From: Agelaius tricolor
Taxonomy: Eukaryota; Chordata; Aves; Passeriformes; Icteridae
Reading direction: 5' to 3'
Assembly (NCBI GenBank): GCA_023055355.1
Contig: JALJCS010000001.1
Location: 24,427,881-24,491,880 of the forward strand
DNA length: 64,000 nucleotides
Shown: one piece after another, positions 39,911 to 53,763 of the stretch
Position numbering within the stretch: the first letter of the stretch is position 1
How the letters are laid out: each line of letters starts with the position of its first letter
The notes under the pieces: generated by a model
Told to the model about the DNA's origin: nothing
The model's database searches: none
The model's input: only the letters and a program-made list of their open reading frames with translations
Position numbers and translations under genes: made by a program

Positions 39911-42900
39911 TAAATGTTAATTGTATGTCTGGATCTGCTACTATATTGTTGTGCTGTTGAGATTGCTCCTTTCATTTCATTGCCCAGACCCTCTTCTGTG
40001 CTTGCTGGGGTTTTGTGGCTTTGTTCTCTGTGTTTGCTTTCTTTTTCCCCTTTCCTCTTGCTTTTTTCCCTCCTTTTTTCCCTTTTTCTTGCCCCTCTAA
40101 TTTTTGTTTGTTTGTTTGGATTTTGTTTGTTTGTTGTGCTTAGCTTTACTTAAGCTCCAGAAGGGGAAGATGTCATCAGGTGTGCTGGTTATGGGTCTGT
40201 AGGCAAGGGTGTGCAGGGGTTGGGGGATTTTTGGTGTTGGTTGGTTTTTGGTTTTTGTTGCTTTTTTGTTTGTTTTAATTCTGGTGAGTTAATGGTGAGG
40301 AGAAGTGGGCAGAGGGAAAGCATTAGCAAGTAGTGATGCCTGGCAGGGGTTGATTACATTTGAAATAACTGGTTGTGATTTATGTTGTTTAGTTTTCAAT
40401 GAGAAGGAAGAGGAAGTGGGACACATCCTGTCTAACAACTTCTTTTAATGCTCCACAATTTATCTTTGCAGCATGTGCAGTAAGACTGTTCAGATTCTTT
40501 TCTATGTGAAAATGGTTCAGTACTGTCAACTGTGGAGACTTCTGCCTAATGTTACCTGTAGACTTTAGCATTCAAGTAGCCCCAGGTATATTGCTGCTGC
40601 TGCTTCCTTAACAGGTGAGCATGTTTTTAATGGTAATGTAACCTCCCCATGCCAGAGAAAGAATCTCAAAAGTTTTGAACCCCAAACCAGCTCATTAATA
40701 AATACAATTTTGTCATCTCACTTGACACAGTAATTCCTTTCCTTTATGGTCACTGAACAGATGTGGCCCATGTTGTAACTGAATTTTGCAGAAATCACCT
40801 CCAGTCTTGGTGCTGCTTTGTCCTTTATGACCCTCAGTGAGCTCCTCTGAGGGGCCAGGTCAGTGCCTGGCTCTGTGGGCCGTGGGTGCAGCTTTGCATA
40901 CAGACAAATTAATCTTCAAGGCCACTTTTTGGTCCTCTGTGCAGGTGGCATCTTGTTTATCACTAAGGAACCTGCTTAACTCCACAAGCAGGTGGGTTTT
41001 AAGATGAATACATGCTGAGATCTAGGGAGTTTTGTAATCAGGTCCTGTTTTGTTAAGAAAGGGAGCCTTTAGCCTGTATTTGGAGAAGTACAAATCTTGT
41101 TGAGTTCTATTATTTGCCACTTGACAAAAGAAGGATTACTTGCCAGATCTTTCAACTCTGTTTTTAGACAAGGACTCAGAGGGAGGAGAGAGAAAAAACA
41201 AGAAATAAGGATTTGAAAGAAATGTTTTTAATCTTTGCTGTTCCAGGGGTAGGTTTCACTTTTTCAAGGTCGTTTTGGAGAGTGAAATGAAGTGTAAATT
41301 TTAAATCTTTTTTTTCAGTCTTTTGATGTCCAGGTGGGACTGGAACTGTATATGTGGTGAAAATTCCTGGACTAAGATTATTTGTTTCTAGGCAGAAATA
41401 CTAGGAGAAACGTACTAGATTAAAAAGTTAAAAAATGTTCTTTCATGTAAACACCTCTTTAGCATAGTAAGAGCCTCAAAACAGTTCCTGTCATCAACAA
41501 TTCATGGTTTAAATAGGCAAGAAAAGCAAAAACAGGATAAAAGGAAATATTTAAAGGAAATAAAGGTATTTTGTTTGCCATCTGTTCTCCCCTGTTTGCT
41601 AACATCCCCAAAATCTTATTTCCTGCCTGATCCTTAGTGTCAAACATGCCAATATGACACCACCTCTATTCCCAAACCTGTGGAATAAGCACCTTTGTGC
41701 ATGTTGCCAAAGAGGAGTAAGCAGTTTTAATGTCATGATTTAAAGGCAATCCCTGGAGGAATTTGGAAATAGACCCTTTGGGCAAGGAACTTGTGGCTTT
41801 TCCTTCCATGGTTCCCCGGGAGGTTGTCCTTGCTTTGGGGACACCGTGGTGCTGGCGTGTCATTTGTGTCTGGCACAGGGCTGCAAGCAGCTCTTGCCTT
41901 GTTTTGGCAGGAAAGTCAGTGCAGCCAAGGGTGCCCTGGGGGGCCCATGGTCAGTGTGAGCTTTGGGAGATGAAATACTGGCTGAGGTAAGGAAATCCAT
42001 CCCATCTCTGGGAGGGTTGGCAGGGTGGTCTGTGTTCATGTGGCTTGTGTGTTGGTTTTCACTTTGTGTGGCTGGAATCCTGTTGTGGATCTCTGATTTG
42101 TTCAGCATGGCTAAGAAATTGCTGCCTTGCTGGATTTTCCAGTGGATTGGGAAATGGACTCTTACTTTGGAAAAAAACCCTGAGTTTGTTTTCATTGATA
42201 TGCTTTAGTTCTTTGTTTTCATAATCTATAAAGGAGTTACAAAAATGTAATGGACACAGAATTTCAGCTTACATCTAGAAGAATGAGTAGAAGCAAAAAA
42301 TACACAGTCTTGTCTGGCTTAAACTGGAACTTCAGGAATTTTGCATTGATAATTCAGACGTGTGGATTTGCTGTCATTGTGCAGCCCCTCCTAAATGTGC
42401 TGGGAATAATCCAGCAATGTCAGCAATGCCTGGAGCAAGTTATGTGGTTATTTTTTTATGAACCTAAAATTGTGTTAATCTTTGTGAAGGTTAGAAAGGC
42501 AAACTCATAATTCTTTTTTATTGCTTATGTGTTTTGAAGTGACTTTGTTACCCCACAAGCCCATGTGTATCACTGCAGGTTATTTTTCAGAATGGCACAT
42601 GCTTCAGTCCTTTCTGATACAGCCACTTGTAATTCAGACAGGTTAAACAGAAAAGAGTTTTAAAGGCTTTCTGCTTAATGCTCCAGTGCAATTAAATCCT
42701 GGCTTTGTTTGTAGAAGATAGGATCAGCATGCTTTGGAACAATTGATATGGCCCATAAAAATAAGAGGCTTTTGTTCATTTTTGTTATGAATTCTCAAGT
42801 AAGCCAAAGTGAAGTGAACTTTATGAAGAGATGCATATCCAGGAGTTTAACCTCCTGGTAGAGGAGGCTTTGTACAGCTCCAGATGTGTTTGTGGGTTTT

Positions 42901-45900
42901 TTGCTTTGGGGTGTTTTGTTTTTTTGTTTTTTTTTTTTTTTCATCAGCTCTACTGCTAATGGATACGATTTCATGGGAATGTTTTAACAGTTTGGTTTTC
43001 TTTAATGCCATGTTTGATGAAGCTGTGAAGTATAAGGAAGAGAATTCATGTGTTTGTTTAGCAAAACTGGAAATTCAGCAGCCCTCAAAGTTGCAAAAGG
43101 AAAAAGCATGAAAATCAGACATGTGTAGGGGAAGTGATCCTGAATTAACTGACACAAGGTCAAAAAAATTGCCCTTTTCCCAGGAAGTTGGCTTCTGAGG
43201 TTGGCTTCAGCACACAGATTAAACAAAGATAGGTAATTTAACCTGACACTGCCTGACTGTCCTGTCCAAACTGCATCTCTGTGAGCAGATCCTGCTACCC
43301 TGTGGCTCTGTCCAGCAGACAGCCTCACTCACCTATGGGAGCCTTCACTCTCCTCCAGCTACCCAAATATTGAAATATACTTTTGCAGTTGGAAATTAAA
43401 CTCCCACTGCCACCTCTCAATAGGAGGCTGAGATTCCTCCCCTACTTCTTCTCTTTTAACAACAGATCATTTCAAAAGTAAATCCTGTACTGTACTCTAA
43501 AGCAGATTTTTTGTCTGTAATTCCATTAAGTCAGCATACTACTGGTTTTGTCATCTCTATGAATTTATTAGGCTTTCCTTTTCTTAGAAAAAACAGTATG
43601 GGAAGTCAAAGCACTTGAATAATTTGCAAAAGCAAATTTTTTAGCTGATGGAGTAACAATATTAATAGCCATTCTTTCTACAAAAGTTGCTCTGATACTC
43701 AGTCAATGGGAACATGATGCCTTATATGAAGCAGTGAAAGCATAATTTCATATTTAATATAGCCCAAGTTGTCCAAATGCTATTAGGGTTTTTTGATAAA
43801 ATGTTCTTTTTCTAAAGACTTTTGTATCTATGAAGATACCTACTGTAATAACTTGTTGGAATTTGCCATGTTATGTTAGATTGTATTAGAGCATAGTACA
43901 TGGGGTGTAACAGTCTGGAGGTGAGTCCTGGTTCCCTTTCAGTCAGCTGGAGACTCTCCCAGATTTTTAGCCTGTCCCTCACCTTGCTTGTGAGGTGGTC
44001 CATGTTCAGAGCTGTGCCCCCCTTCCTCCCAGTGCACAGCCAGGCTCCTCCCTGCTAAATTGTGCAGTAGGATCCAAAACTTTCTTACCAAATCAAATCT
44101 TCCAACAGTGAGTCCAGTTTAAACTGCTAATTTGCTAATGATCTAGACCAAACTCCTGACTGAGAGGTTTGTGCCAAGTACGTGCCATTTCCACGCTTAA
44201 TCCTTTTAGTGGAGAGTGGTACCTTGCAAGCAGTTATCTGCAAGTGTTCTCTGGCCTGCTTTCAGGAATGGTTGGCTCCATTCCCACAGCCACTGCCTGA
44301 CTCCATCCTGTCTGCAGGAGAGTGGACCTGTGCTGGAAAGCCACCCTGCTGTCCCCACCTGCATCAAGGTGCTCCACACCACACAGGTGTGCATGGGGCA
44401 CAGAGAGCACAAGGCATTGCTTTGGGTTGTCTTCTTGTAGGCTGGAGGGCTTCATGGAAATAAACAGCTATTTAACATTTAAACATTATTGTTACTATAG
44501 ATTAATGCTATTTTTATTTTTGAAAAAGTGATTTCTTTAAGTAGACTAAATGCTCATCATCTGTTGATGCTTACATGTGATGTCATTGCTCATGATCTCA
44601 GGTGTAGCATAGTTGCAGATCACTTTGTGTGGCTCTTCAGGTGGGTGATTAAGGTTGGATTGCAAACTCAGCTTACTGTTTGCTGGTACATTCCTTCCAA
44701 TGTTCCTTTCTATCCTGCTTAAGAATAGCAATTGGTTTATAAATGTTGGTTTATAACAATTGGTTTATAAATGAGAACAGGAAGGAGACAATGCGAATAA
44801 GCCATGCTCTCTCATGTCCTTTTTAATACCATAGATCTGATTTCATCAGTGAAAACAGTAAGATGCTTCCTCCAAATTATTGGTTAATTTAATTCTCCTC
44901 TTTCCACTTCTCCCCATATCCCTCCAATGCACATATCCTCTATGGGCTTTTAGGATGCTGCAAGAACAAACTTGATTTCATCTGATTGCAGGTATGCTTG
45001 AAAACCTGTAATTTGCCTTAATGGAAGGTAGTGCTGACCTCTTGATAGCAATGAAGCAGATAAAATCAGCTGCCTGATTACCCATCAAATGAGTTACTCA
45101 TTAAATCAAGTAATTCTCCTGTGGTGAGACAAAACGAGGGATTTGAATTCTGTCAAGAGCTTAGCAAAGAAAAGCACTGAGGTATAAATCTTCTGTGAAG
45201 AAAAATCTTGAAAGATACGAAGTATAGTCATTTGCAGTCCTCAACTGCTCTCTCTTAACTTTGTTTTAGAGGAGCTGGGAGGAGCTTCCTCCTTTTGAGC
45301 CACCTTGCAGGGTGACAGACCTTCAACAAGGTGGTTTTGAGGGTTAGTTCTGCAATACAAATATGTCTATGTAAATTTGTTACATGTCTGAGCTATGCAA
45401 GTGTAGGAAAGCTGCACAAGTGACTTGCAACAATTTGTTAATTCCTGGTTGCTGTAATTAAATTTTACACTTTATTTTCATAGGAGGCGGCAGAATTTTG
45501 ACCCATTTGACAGAATAGTGAAAAACTGTGTACTTGATGGCAAAGAATATGCTTCAGATCTGTTACATTGCCAGTGGGGTGCATCCTCAAATGATGCCTA
45601 AGGAAACATATGCAACATTTAGTGAAGACTTCAGAAATGGGGACTGGAGTTTTCTCTCTGTATTTAAGCCAATCTTCTCATTGCTATCTAATACCATCCT
45701 TTTGTTCTGATGTCCTCCAATATCATTTGGTAGTGCATGCTTTCCTGTAGAAGCCTTCGTTTGTGTTGGAAAAACCCTCAAAAACAAACAACTCAACAAA
45801 CCAGCACATATTCATGCTGCAGATACAGGCCATGGAGAAATAGAATAAAATGTCATTGCAGGTTTGCAATGACTTACTTTCAAGCAGATTTTCCTGTGGG

Positions 45901-46360
45901 CTGTGTTAAGATACTAAGCCACTAGCAGTTGAAGGAAATAGCTGAGTCTTCCTGTTTATAGAGGTAGCAGGCAAAAACATTGCTACTAAATAAAACACTG
46001 AAATTGTAACATTTTCTGGTGCTCAGTGTCCTATAAGCTTCTGTGGTGATTACAGACTTATGGATAAATAAATCACTATTACTGTTTATCTTCTTATCTT
46101 GTTTTGACTAAAACTTCTTGAACATTCTATAAATTCTTTTGGCCTGAGGATAGGAAAAAAAGAGGAATGTGTGGTTTTTTGGGAACTTGTATATTGGATT
46201 GAATAATTCAATGGTCAGATGTAACCTCTGATGTGTATGATTTGAAAAAAAATATTTCTGTTAACTAATTTGGATCATTTTACTAAGGTTTGGACATCTT
46301 TTATATCTCAAGACTGTCTTGAGGTCAGGTGTCACTTTAAAAATTTGGAATACTAGAGAG
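39911..46360. other. Non-coding DNA, no gene recognised
   Basis: T-rich and GTTT-type simple sequence occurs at 40040-40140 and 40225-40280. Frames at 41763-42208 and 44182-44463 overlap on both strands and lack domains. A patch at 44180-44460 is GC-richer but CpG-poor. An acceptor-like site at 45483 followed by 38 open codons is discussed among the rejected items. Confidence 0.5.
44729..44773. repeat. Short tandem repeat of CAATTGGTTTATAAATG
   Basis: Full 17-base copies lie at 44729-44745 and 44757-44773, a 28-bp period. A shortened copy (ttggtttata) at 44746-44755 separates them. Confidence 0.85.
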
Positions 46361-46446
46361 CATCATAGATGCTCATTACATAGTTGCATAGATGCATTAC
46401 AATGATGCATAGATGCATCATTACATTGATTACATCAATGTAATGA
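46361..46446. repeat. 'gatgcat' array ending in a perfect 13-bp-arm palindrome
   Basis: Variants of 'catagatgcattac' repeat from about 46361 to 46420. At the right end TCATTACATTGAT (46418-46430), a 3-base spacer and its exact reverse complement (46434-46446) form a 29-base palindrome. The arms are built from the same 'cattaca' motif as the array, so slippage followed by strand switching is the likely origin. Confidence 0.88.
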
Positions 46447-46727
46447 TACTTTATTATGTCTATAATTTAAAATCTATGTAACCATGTGCATTTAAGAGTT
46501 CTGTAATTCTCCATTTGGTTTTGTGGAGCGCTTTAAACATGGTGCAAGCTGATATGAGAGAAATTATTTGTAGTTCATTTTGTAGCTTATATTTATTTCA
46601 AATGGAAGTTGTATGTTCAGAATTTAGTGTTAAAAAAGAAACACACACACTCCCTGAAACTTGGATTAAAAGAAACTATGTGTAAAGGCGTTTGTCAGGT
46701 TTCTGCCTAAAACTCTTGTGCTCATTA
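46447..46727. other. Short non-coding gap
   Basis: AT-rich sequence with a small (CA)n run at 46642-46651. Nothing else was recognised. Confidence 0.6.
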
Positions 46728-47131
46728 CTCCCCTATGAGGAAAGGTTAGGTGATTTGGGATGCTTCAGCATGGAAATGAGAAGTTTTTGGGGCAACATAA
46801 TTGTAATCTTCCAGTAACCAAAGGGACCCTACAGAAACAATAGAGAGGGACTTTTTCCAAGAGCCAGTAGTGACAGAACAAGGGGAATGGATTCAAATTG
46901 AGAGTAGGTATAGATTCAGTCTGAGGAAGAAATTTTTCACTGTGAGAGTGGTGAGGCACTTGCACAGGTTGCCCAGAAAAGCTGTGGATGTCCCGTTCCT
47001 GAAAGTGTCCAAGGCCAGGTTGGATGGAGCTCTGAGGAACCTGCTCTAGTGGAAGGTGTCCCTGCCTGTGGCAGAGAGTTGGAACTAAATGAACTTTAAA
47101 GTCCCTTCCAACCCAGACCATTCTGTGATTC
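46728..47131 (+). mobile_element. CR1: CR1 LINE 3' fragment, longest copy in the window
   Basis: About 400 bp in sense orientation. Recognisable blocks run in order: 'ctcccctatgaggaaagg', 'ggggcaacataattgtaatc', 'cagtaaccaaagggaccc', 'gagagggactttttccaag', 'agtgacagaacaagggga', 'gaggaagaaatttttcactg', 'gcacaggttgcccagaaaag', 'gaaagtgtccaaggccagg', 'tctagtggaaggtgtccctg' and a close ATTCTGTGATTC end. These blocks cover the C-terminal reverse-transcriptase end and 3' UTR of CR1. On the opposite strand a 142-codon open frame runs through it, but it is only a shadow. The clear consensus match makes this one of the younger copies here. No intact protein can be made. Confidence 0.95.
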
Positions 47132-50100
47132 ATTGTGTAAACCTGCATGCTAGAGCTAGTTCGATGAATACTGTGACCTTCATGCTGTTCCATATTAAAA
47201 AAAATACAGATGCTTCTGTAGTCTGTATTAAAAAAAAAAAAGAAAGGGTCAGGGCATGAAAATAGGTTTTAGTTTACTTTGTATGCAAATATATAGAGTT
47301 TATTCCTTATCCTAGGATGCTGGGAGCTTAGAGCACTCAATACCATTGTGTCTTTTGCTAGCAAAGAAGTTGCTATTCGTTGTAGCCCTATCACCCCGTG
47401 TATTCTATTCACTTAGCTCATGAACTTTATCCTTCTCAAGGAACAGATGGGTAAACTCTTCAATTGAGGCTCAATTAAATGCCTTTTAAACTTGTGATTT
47501 CAGTGTGTTCTAGAGTGTTCTCTTGTTTTCCAGCTCTTATTACTTGATGGTAACTAGGCAGATCAGGAGTGCAGGAGTTTCTTGTGGTGAAGTAAGGACA
47601 TAGTAGTGAGCTTGATCATGTGTTGCCATAACGATCCCCAGCTCTTGGGGCTGGTGGTTCCACAGTGTGTGGAAATGCCTCTTAGGTAATAGGATACTGT
47701 CAAACTCCTGCTGCTTCTGACCTTTAGTCAGTCTCTGAAAATTTGGTAAGCTGGATTCTTGAAAAATGCAACTGCGTTTCTTAAAGCCGTCAGGGACCTT
47801 CTCCATTCTTTGTTGTGTGATGTTTTCCCCCTGTAGAATGATGTGTCCTTGTCTTGACACAGCTTTAGTCTGTCACTTCCCTTAGACCTCTACTGCACAT
47901 CACAGTTCCCTCTCTTTCTTTCTCCCTCTTTGAAATTAGCCTGTTTGCTCCTTGCTTTGACCTTTAGCTGTCATAACAAGATTGGTGATCCAAAGGAAGA
48001 AATTATTTTTTCTGACCTACTGAATGTTTATTTTCTGGCAATACCAACACACTTCAGTAGTCAAGAGCTGACCTTGGTCTCAACTCCCGTGAAAGAGCTA
48101 CCAGTTAAAGTGGTGGGGTTCCATTACTCCTGTCTCTTACTGTCCTTTGGTTACTCCAGAGAGAGGGGCTGGCAGGGGTGTCAGTTGTGCCAGGTTTTTT
48201 GTAATACTGCTATTCCTACAGGAAGGAAGAATGTCCATACGTTAATGTCCGTGGTGTTACTCAGGCTTTCAAGTAAGCAATCTAGTCTGGCAGATTTTAT
48301 TTTTAACTTAGTTGAAAGGTCTCTTTTGACTTCTGTGTGTGGATCAATGTGACTCCTTCTAAAGACAATTTTTTATTAAGCAATTTGTGGAATTAGTATG
48401 CCTTGTTCTTCACATTTTATATTCACCAAGTTTTAGGATACTGAGAACACTACTGAAAAGCAAGAGAAGTAAACAGGAATTTCCACACTTGCCTTTTTGA
48501 AAAAACACAAATGTGTATCTTGTGTGTTTTTCCAACAGCATAGGTCGTAAACCCTGCCTTGGGATTTCACAATAGTTCAGTCCTACATTTATAAATAAAA
48601 CATGATGTGTATTAGTGTGACCCATTTTCCTTAAGGGTACAAAAATCTTGTTGTCAACTAAATTTAAAGGAATGACATGGATATAAAGCTGTTTCTACAG
48701 ATTCCCTTTAAACCACTTTGTTTGGTAGTCTGTGCCATCAGAAGGGTAATTAATTTATGGACTGTACAGCTGCTATATATACTATGTCAAAACTGTGTGG
48801 CTGTAAATGATCTTTTGATAAGGTCAGACTCTGAAGTGGAGTAATAGCTTAAGGTCTGACACCTACATCACAATTGCATGTACTAGGTAACATTTAAATG
48901 AGAGATGCTGTGTTTCTGCTGCGTGATCACAAATGGAGACGATCACCCCAGCCCTGGGGTGGAAGATTTGGGTTATGCTGGCTATGCAGAAGTCTGGAGC
49001 CAAAAGCTGTTCCTGTTTGTGTGGATGAAGCCAGACTGGCACCTGTGAGGTTTGTCCCTCATCTACATGGCTTGCCATGTGTCTGAGCCACCCTTTGGGA
49101 TGGGCTGGGGTGATGGCAGTGCAGTCACATGTCACCCAGTGCACAGCTGAGCTGGTCACCCATGGTGCAAGCCCTCTGTGCATCCACAGGTCCTGTGGCG
49201 GACATCCTTAATCAGAACTAGTTTTGTGGGAAGGATTGTGCTTTTTGGTGGGAGGTTTTTCATAAAGGCTCTTCTCCCTCCTCATCCACAGAGTGGATAG
49301 TAAACAAGAAACTCGTTGGTCTCTGTCATAAATAGTGTGCTCTTTCAAATTCTCTTGGTTTTTTAACTCCTAGTTTATTCTTTACTTCTTTTAAAAGCAG
49401 TAAAAATAGTCACCATTGCAGCAACATGTTAATGGAAACAGCCAGCATCTGGAGATGTTTTGACATGCAAGAATGACATTTAATCATTTTCTGAAAGGAT
49501 ACACAACTCTTAAGCAGTGTCATATTTCTAGAAGTAGATATTTTATTTTCTAAGTGCTTTATTGGAAAACACTTTGTAGATGGTTTATGCACTGCAGTTT
49601 CCCCAGTTCTGCATGGCAGAAATAATATTTATCTTTCTGTTGGTATAAGCGAAATAATTTAACAGCAGTCATTTCACCATAGCTCATCCAAAACCATAGC
49701 TTTGATATAACTAAGACCACCAGTTAGTTGTCATTATTAATCAAACTTTTGCTGATCACTTTCAGAGAATGGAAATGAGTCATACTGAACAACCTTGTAC
49801 AGTTTACCTGTACTTTTAAAAATACCTCTTATGCAAATCTTGTGCATTTGAAGTTCAGCTCTTGACCAGAGATGAAACTGTGATTATCTCCACAAAGGTA
49901 CAGACTGTATCTAACAAGGATGCCACTCTTCAGACTCTTTGTTTCCTCATGGACAGGGTTGCACATTTTCATAGGCCACCACCTAGGTTATGTGGTCTGA
50001 ACTGTGGTCTGGAGCTTATGCCTAACACAAATTTTCAGGAGTAAAACCTTTTTCTGCCTGTGTTTTAGATTTAACACTTTTTCACCTTGTCTGCTGGATG

Positions 50101-50830
50101 GGCAGGAAGGCAGCTGCAAGCAGTCTGCTGTGCCCTAGGCAGGCAGCGGAAGGCATGCTGCAGCTGTGGTTTGGTGTTGTGCTCAGGGAAATACCAGCCT
50201 TACACATTGCCACCCTTCCTACCCACCACATCAGCCTGCTGCCACCTCTGTCCTGTTGGTACAGCTGCTGCAGCAGCAAACCCCCTGACAAAAATAGGCA
50301 TTCCTGTGGTTATTCTTAAAATATGCATTTGCATTTGGTGGGCCCTGTATTGTTTGCAAGTTTTTCTTTTTCAAATTAAGCAATGTGGTTTTGGACAGCA
50401 AATATAAAATAAATTTTCTCATTTAGATCACTTCCCTAGGCTGGTTGACCTAGGTTTAGTATGGTTTAGTTTAAAGCTGGGTATGGTTTAGTTGTGGAGG
50501 ACAGCCTCAGGACAATTTTGCAGATCCAACATACACGTCTTGCTTCTTGTTTTCTGCCTGCTCACTTGTGAAAAATGCCATAGGATGAAGGAGCTGAGTT
50601 TAGTCTAGGAGGGGCTGATAAGGGAAGGACTCAGGCACTGCTGTGTGCTCTCTGCTGCATCCTGCCCTTGCACTGCTTGCCTGGGACTTCACTCTTTTCT
50701 ATCAGTTCTTATTTTGCTCGGGTTTCTGGCAATGAAATGTGGTTTACAAATGTAGCTGTTTCACAATCTCCTTAAGTCATCCACGGGCAGAGCTGCTGTT
50801 GACAGACATTATTCCCACCGCTCTTTCCAG

Positions 50831-50896
50831 AGGGTGCTGCCACCTCCCTGCTGCTGCAGCATGGCTGGTTGTGCCATACGCCATATGACTGGCCTG
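50831..50896 (+). other. Exon-like segment with both splice sites and an ATG
   Basis: A pyrimidine-rich CTCTTTCCAG ends at 50830 and a near-consensus donor CTG|GTGAGT starts at 50897. Inside lies GCAGCATGG, a fair Kozak context, at 50861. From there 12 codons (MAGCAIRHMTGL) run exactly to the donor in phase 0. It could be a small alternative first coding exon of a downstream gene, but there is no CpG island, no homology that I recognise and no proven partner. Confidence 0.17.
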
Positions 50897-53763
50897 GTGA
50901 GTTTCCCTGTTTTGATGTTGATGAGTTAAGTTTCATGCTGTTCAGTCTCCTGGTGTGCTTCCTTGTGCAGCCCCATGAGCTGTGTTGGCAGGAACAGGAT
51001 GAGAAGGGGAAGGATGCAGGAGAAGGGCAGGGATGCTTATTTTAGCAGTAATGCTGCTGTATGCCAGCTCTAAGTGACCTTAATCCTAGTCAAAGGTCCT
51101 GCTTTTCATCACTCTGGGAATTAATGCTTCAGAGAATGGAACCTTATTAGGGTTTATTACAGTGCCTGGAGTGAAGAGGAGCGAGCAGCAGCTGCCACAT
51201 CCCACAGGTGTTAGTGGGAGCACTGGATCCTGCTACATCATGCTTGTCCTTTTTAGCTCACTAACCAGCCTCTGAACACCTCACAAGTACTGCTGGAAAC
51301 AGGCTTGATGCAATGAGCATCCTTAACCAAAGTGTGTCTTGTAAAACTGTTTAATTACTTTGTCTCACCTGATGAGATGGTTTTGGTCTGTTGTGCTTGC
51401 TGAGTGATAGCAGATATAACATGGGTTTAAAAACAAACTGAAAGAAACTTTTTCCTCCTAAAGATAAAGCAATCAAATTGGGAATTGGGTGGTTATTAAA
51501 TAAATTACTTTTATTCTCTTTTCTGTGGGGTAAAGCTAATGAAGGCAGCTGCTGAAGGGTGATACTGTTTGACAGTGAGGTTAATTGCTATCTGAAACAT
51601 TGCTACAGTTTCTTTTCAGAAAGAAGAAAGCAAAATAATTGAAGGATCATTTGCTAGTGGAAACATGATTGATTTCATATATATGAGGAAACAAAATTAA
51701 CTAGTGCTGCCCTCTTGCAGTTCACCAGCAAGACAGGCATTAAACTAGTGTCACTACAGTTACCACTTTGTGATGTTTAGGTTCAATTACAGGTTTTATA
51801 AATAAAAGGTAGATAGGGAGAGTTTCCAGTAATCTTCTGGATGGAATATAACACTGTGATTGCCTCATGCAGCAGCTCTTGGATTTGAAATCTCCTAAAT
51901 CTGAAGGAAATTAAGAAACCCTATTTCTGTGAAAGCCAATTTCCAAAATTCATATGGCAGGTACTTTCTTAGGAGCAGTATGACTTGCCGAGGAAGCTCA
52001 ATAGGTAATCTTCCTCTCTTTTTTTTTTTCCCTTTAAGTACTAAAAATGTCCTGGGTACAAGTGTCTGTTCTGCAGCTGGGGACATGGTGACTTTGATGG
52101 GGGCACCTCTGGTTTCCTCAGTTAGCTCTGGGTGACTGGAAAGTAATTTTTTGGGTATGGACCCCCAGGGACCTGCTTTCTTCTCCTCTTCCCATGGAAG
52201 CGGTGACTCTGAAGATTTCATGCCTTCCTATGGCTGTCTTCAAAAGCTGGAGAAGCCATTTGCTCCCTCCTCTGAAGAGAAGGCACATTCAAGTGTTTTT
52301 TAATTCCTGAAAATCTGAAGTATGTCTAAAATTTGTACAGTCATAAACTGGTGCTGCTGCAGTCTTTGAGACATTCACTGTTGCGAACAGCACCAGATGT
52401 GTGGTGTTCCTAAATGTGTGTATGTTGGGGATAAACAAGCAATGAACGAATCTGTACTTGCACAGTGTGCAGAGCTCCATTTGTGGTCTTTAACAGGCTT
52501 TTTTTTGTCAGAGTGAAGAGTGTTTGTTAGTTTTTTTCATGGTGTAGCAATGCACTCTGCACTACTAATAATCTGAGAGTTTTTTCCTAAGCAAAGACTT
52601 ACGTTGTGTATGTGTTTTATTTTGGTATGTGCCATATTTTAGGGTTTTTTTAAAATTATTTGTGCCTATCTAAAATACTTAAAAAGAGCACTTTGTCATC
52701 ACCCACCATTCATGTTAAGTAACAGCAGGGAAGAGGGACCTGAGATGGTGCTTAGGCTTGAAAAGTGTGGAGACAGACAGGTGGCTTAGAAGGACAGGTA
52801 TGATAGAAAGGCCAGAGATAGAAGAGTGAAAAGTCCTAACGAGGAGGTAAGGTTATCATGAGAGATTTAAAGGCAACTTAAGGAGCTTTGATCAAGTCTT
52901 CAGCTGAGCAGGGAACAGCAGATGGGTGGGTTGAGAGTCCTGTCATTTTCAGTGTGAGCTGTATTCACTGGGCCTTCTGAAATCTTGTTTCAAAAGTTAG
53001 AGTTCTGAGGATCATTCCAACAGTGCTCTGACATTTGCTTTGGTTCCTTCTGCCTCATCCTGTATGCTTTTGATGGAGCAGACACTAAGCTCTGTTTAAG
53101 ATACCCAGAAATAGCAGTGTTTTGTACTCATTTTACAGAAAGAGAGCCTAACTCTTTTAATTTTGTGTGCTTTACTTACTTCAAAATTGATATATTCTAA
53201 AAGAAATGTGTTGGTGTGAACTACAGTGGATGCTTTTTGCCAGTGGCATGTAACCTGTCATTGTTCAGGGCACTAATGGCCGCTTAAGATTGCAATCAAG
53301 GCTCTTTCTGCTCTTGGCACTGATCTAACCAGTACTACAGTGTCTGTTTGGTCTCATGGGGCATTCTGCCTGTCGTTTCTTCCAAGGCTTCATAGTTGGA
53401 TTGGGAAGCATGTTGAGTTTGAAAGGATACCAAAGTGTGTGTGTTAAATTATTCTGTCTGCCCAACCCACTCAAGATAAGACTCACTATTTCATCTTGCA
53501 ATTAAGATTGTTTAATGACTTGATGCAACATAGGAGTTGGGACAAGTTGGGAATGTGGGTTCTTGGTCAATCCCAGTGCCACAGCTGTGTGTTGAGGCTC
53601 ATGGCTTCATTAGGGTCCTTAATTGTGTGCCCTTGCCCTTTAGGCTTTATCATCTTCCACCAGGCAGTTTCCTAGTCCTTTCCCCTTGTATTAATCACAG
53701 TAGTTGTCTGGCTGACTTCATGCTGCAGAGCTGTGTTCAGCTGACTGCCATCTCTTTTTTTAG

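Noticed and set aside
45484..45600. Acceptor-like TTTTCATAG followed by 38 open codons
   Set aside because: The run length is expected by chance, no convincing donor follows, and no family was recognised, though the translation is protein-like.
46765..47193. 142-codon minus-strand frame
   Set aside because: It is the antisense of the CR1 fragment at 46728-47131.
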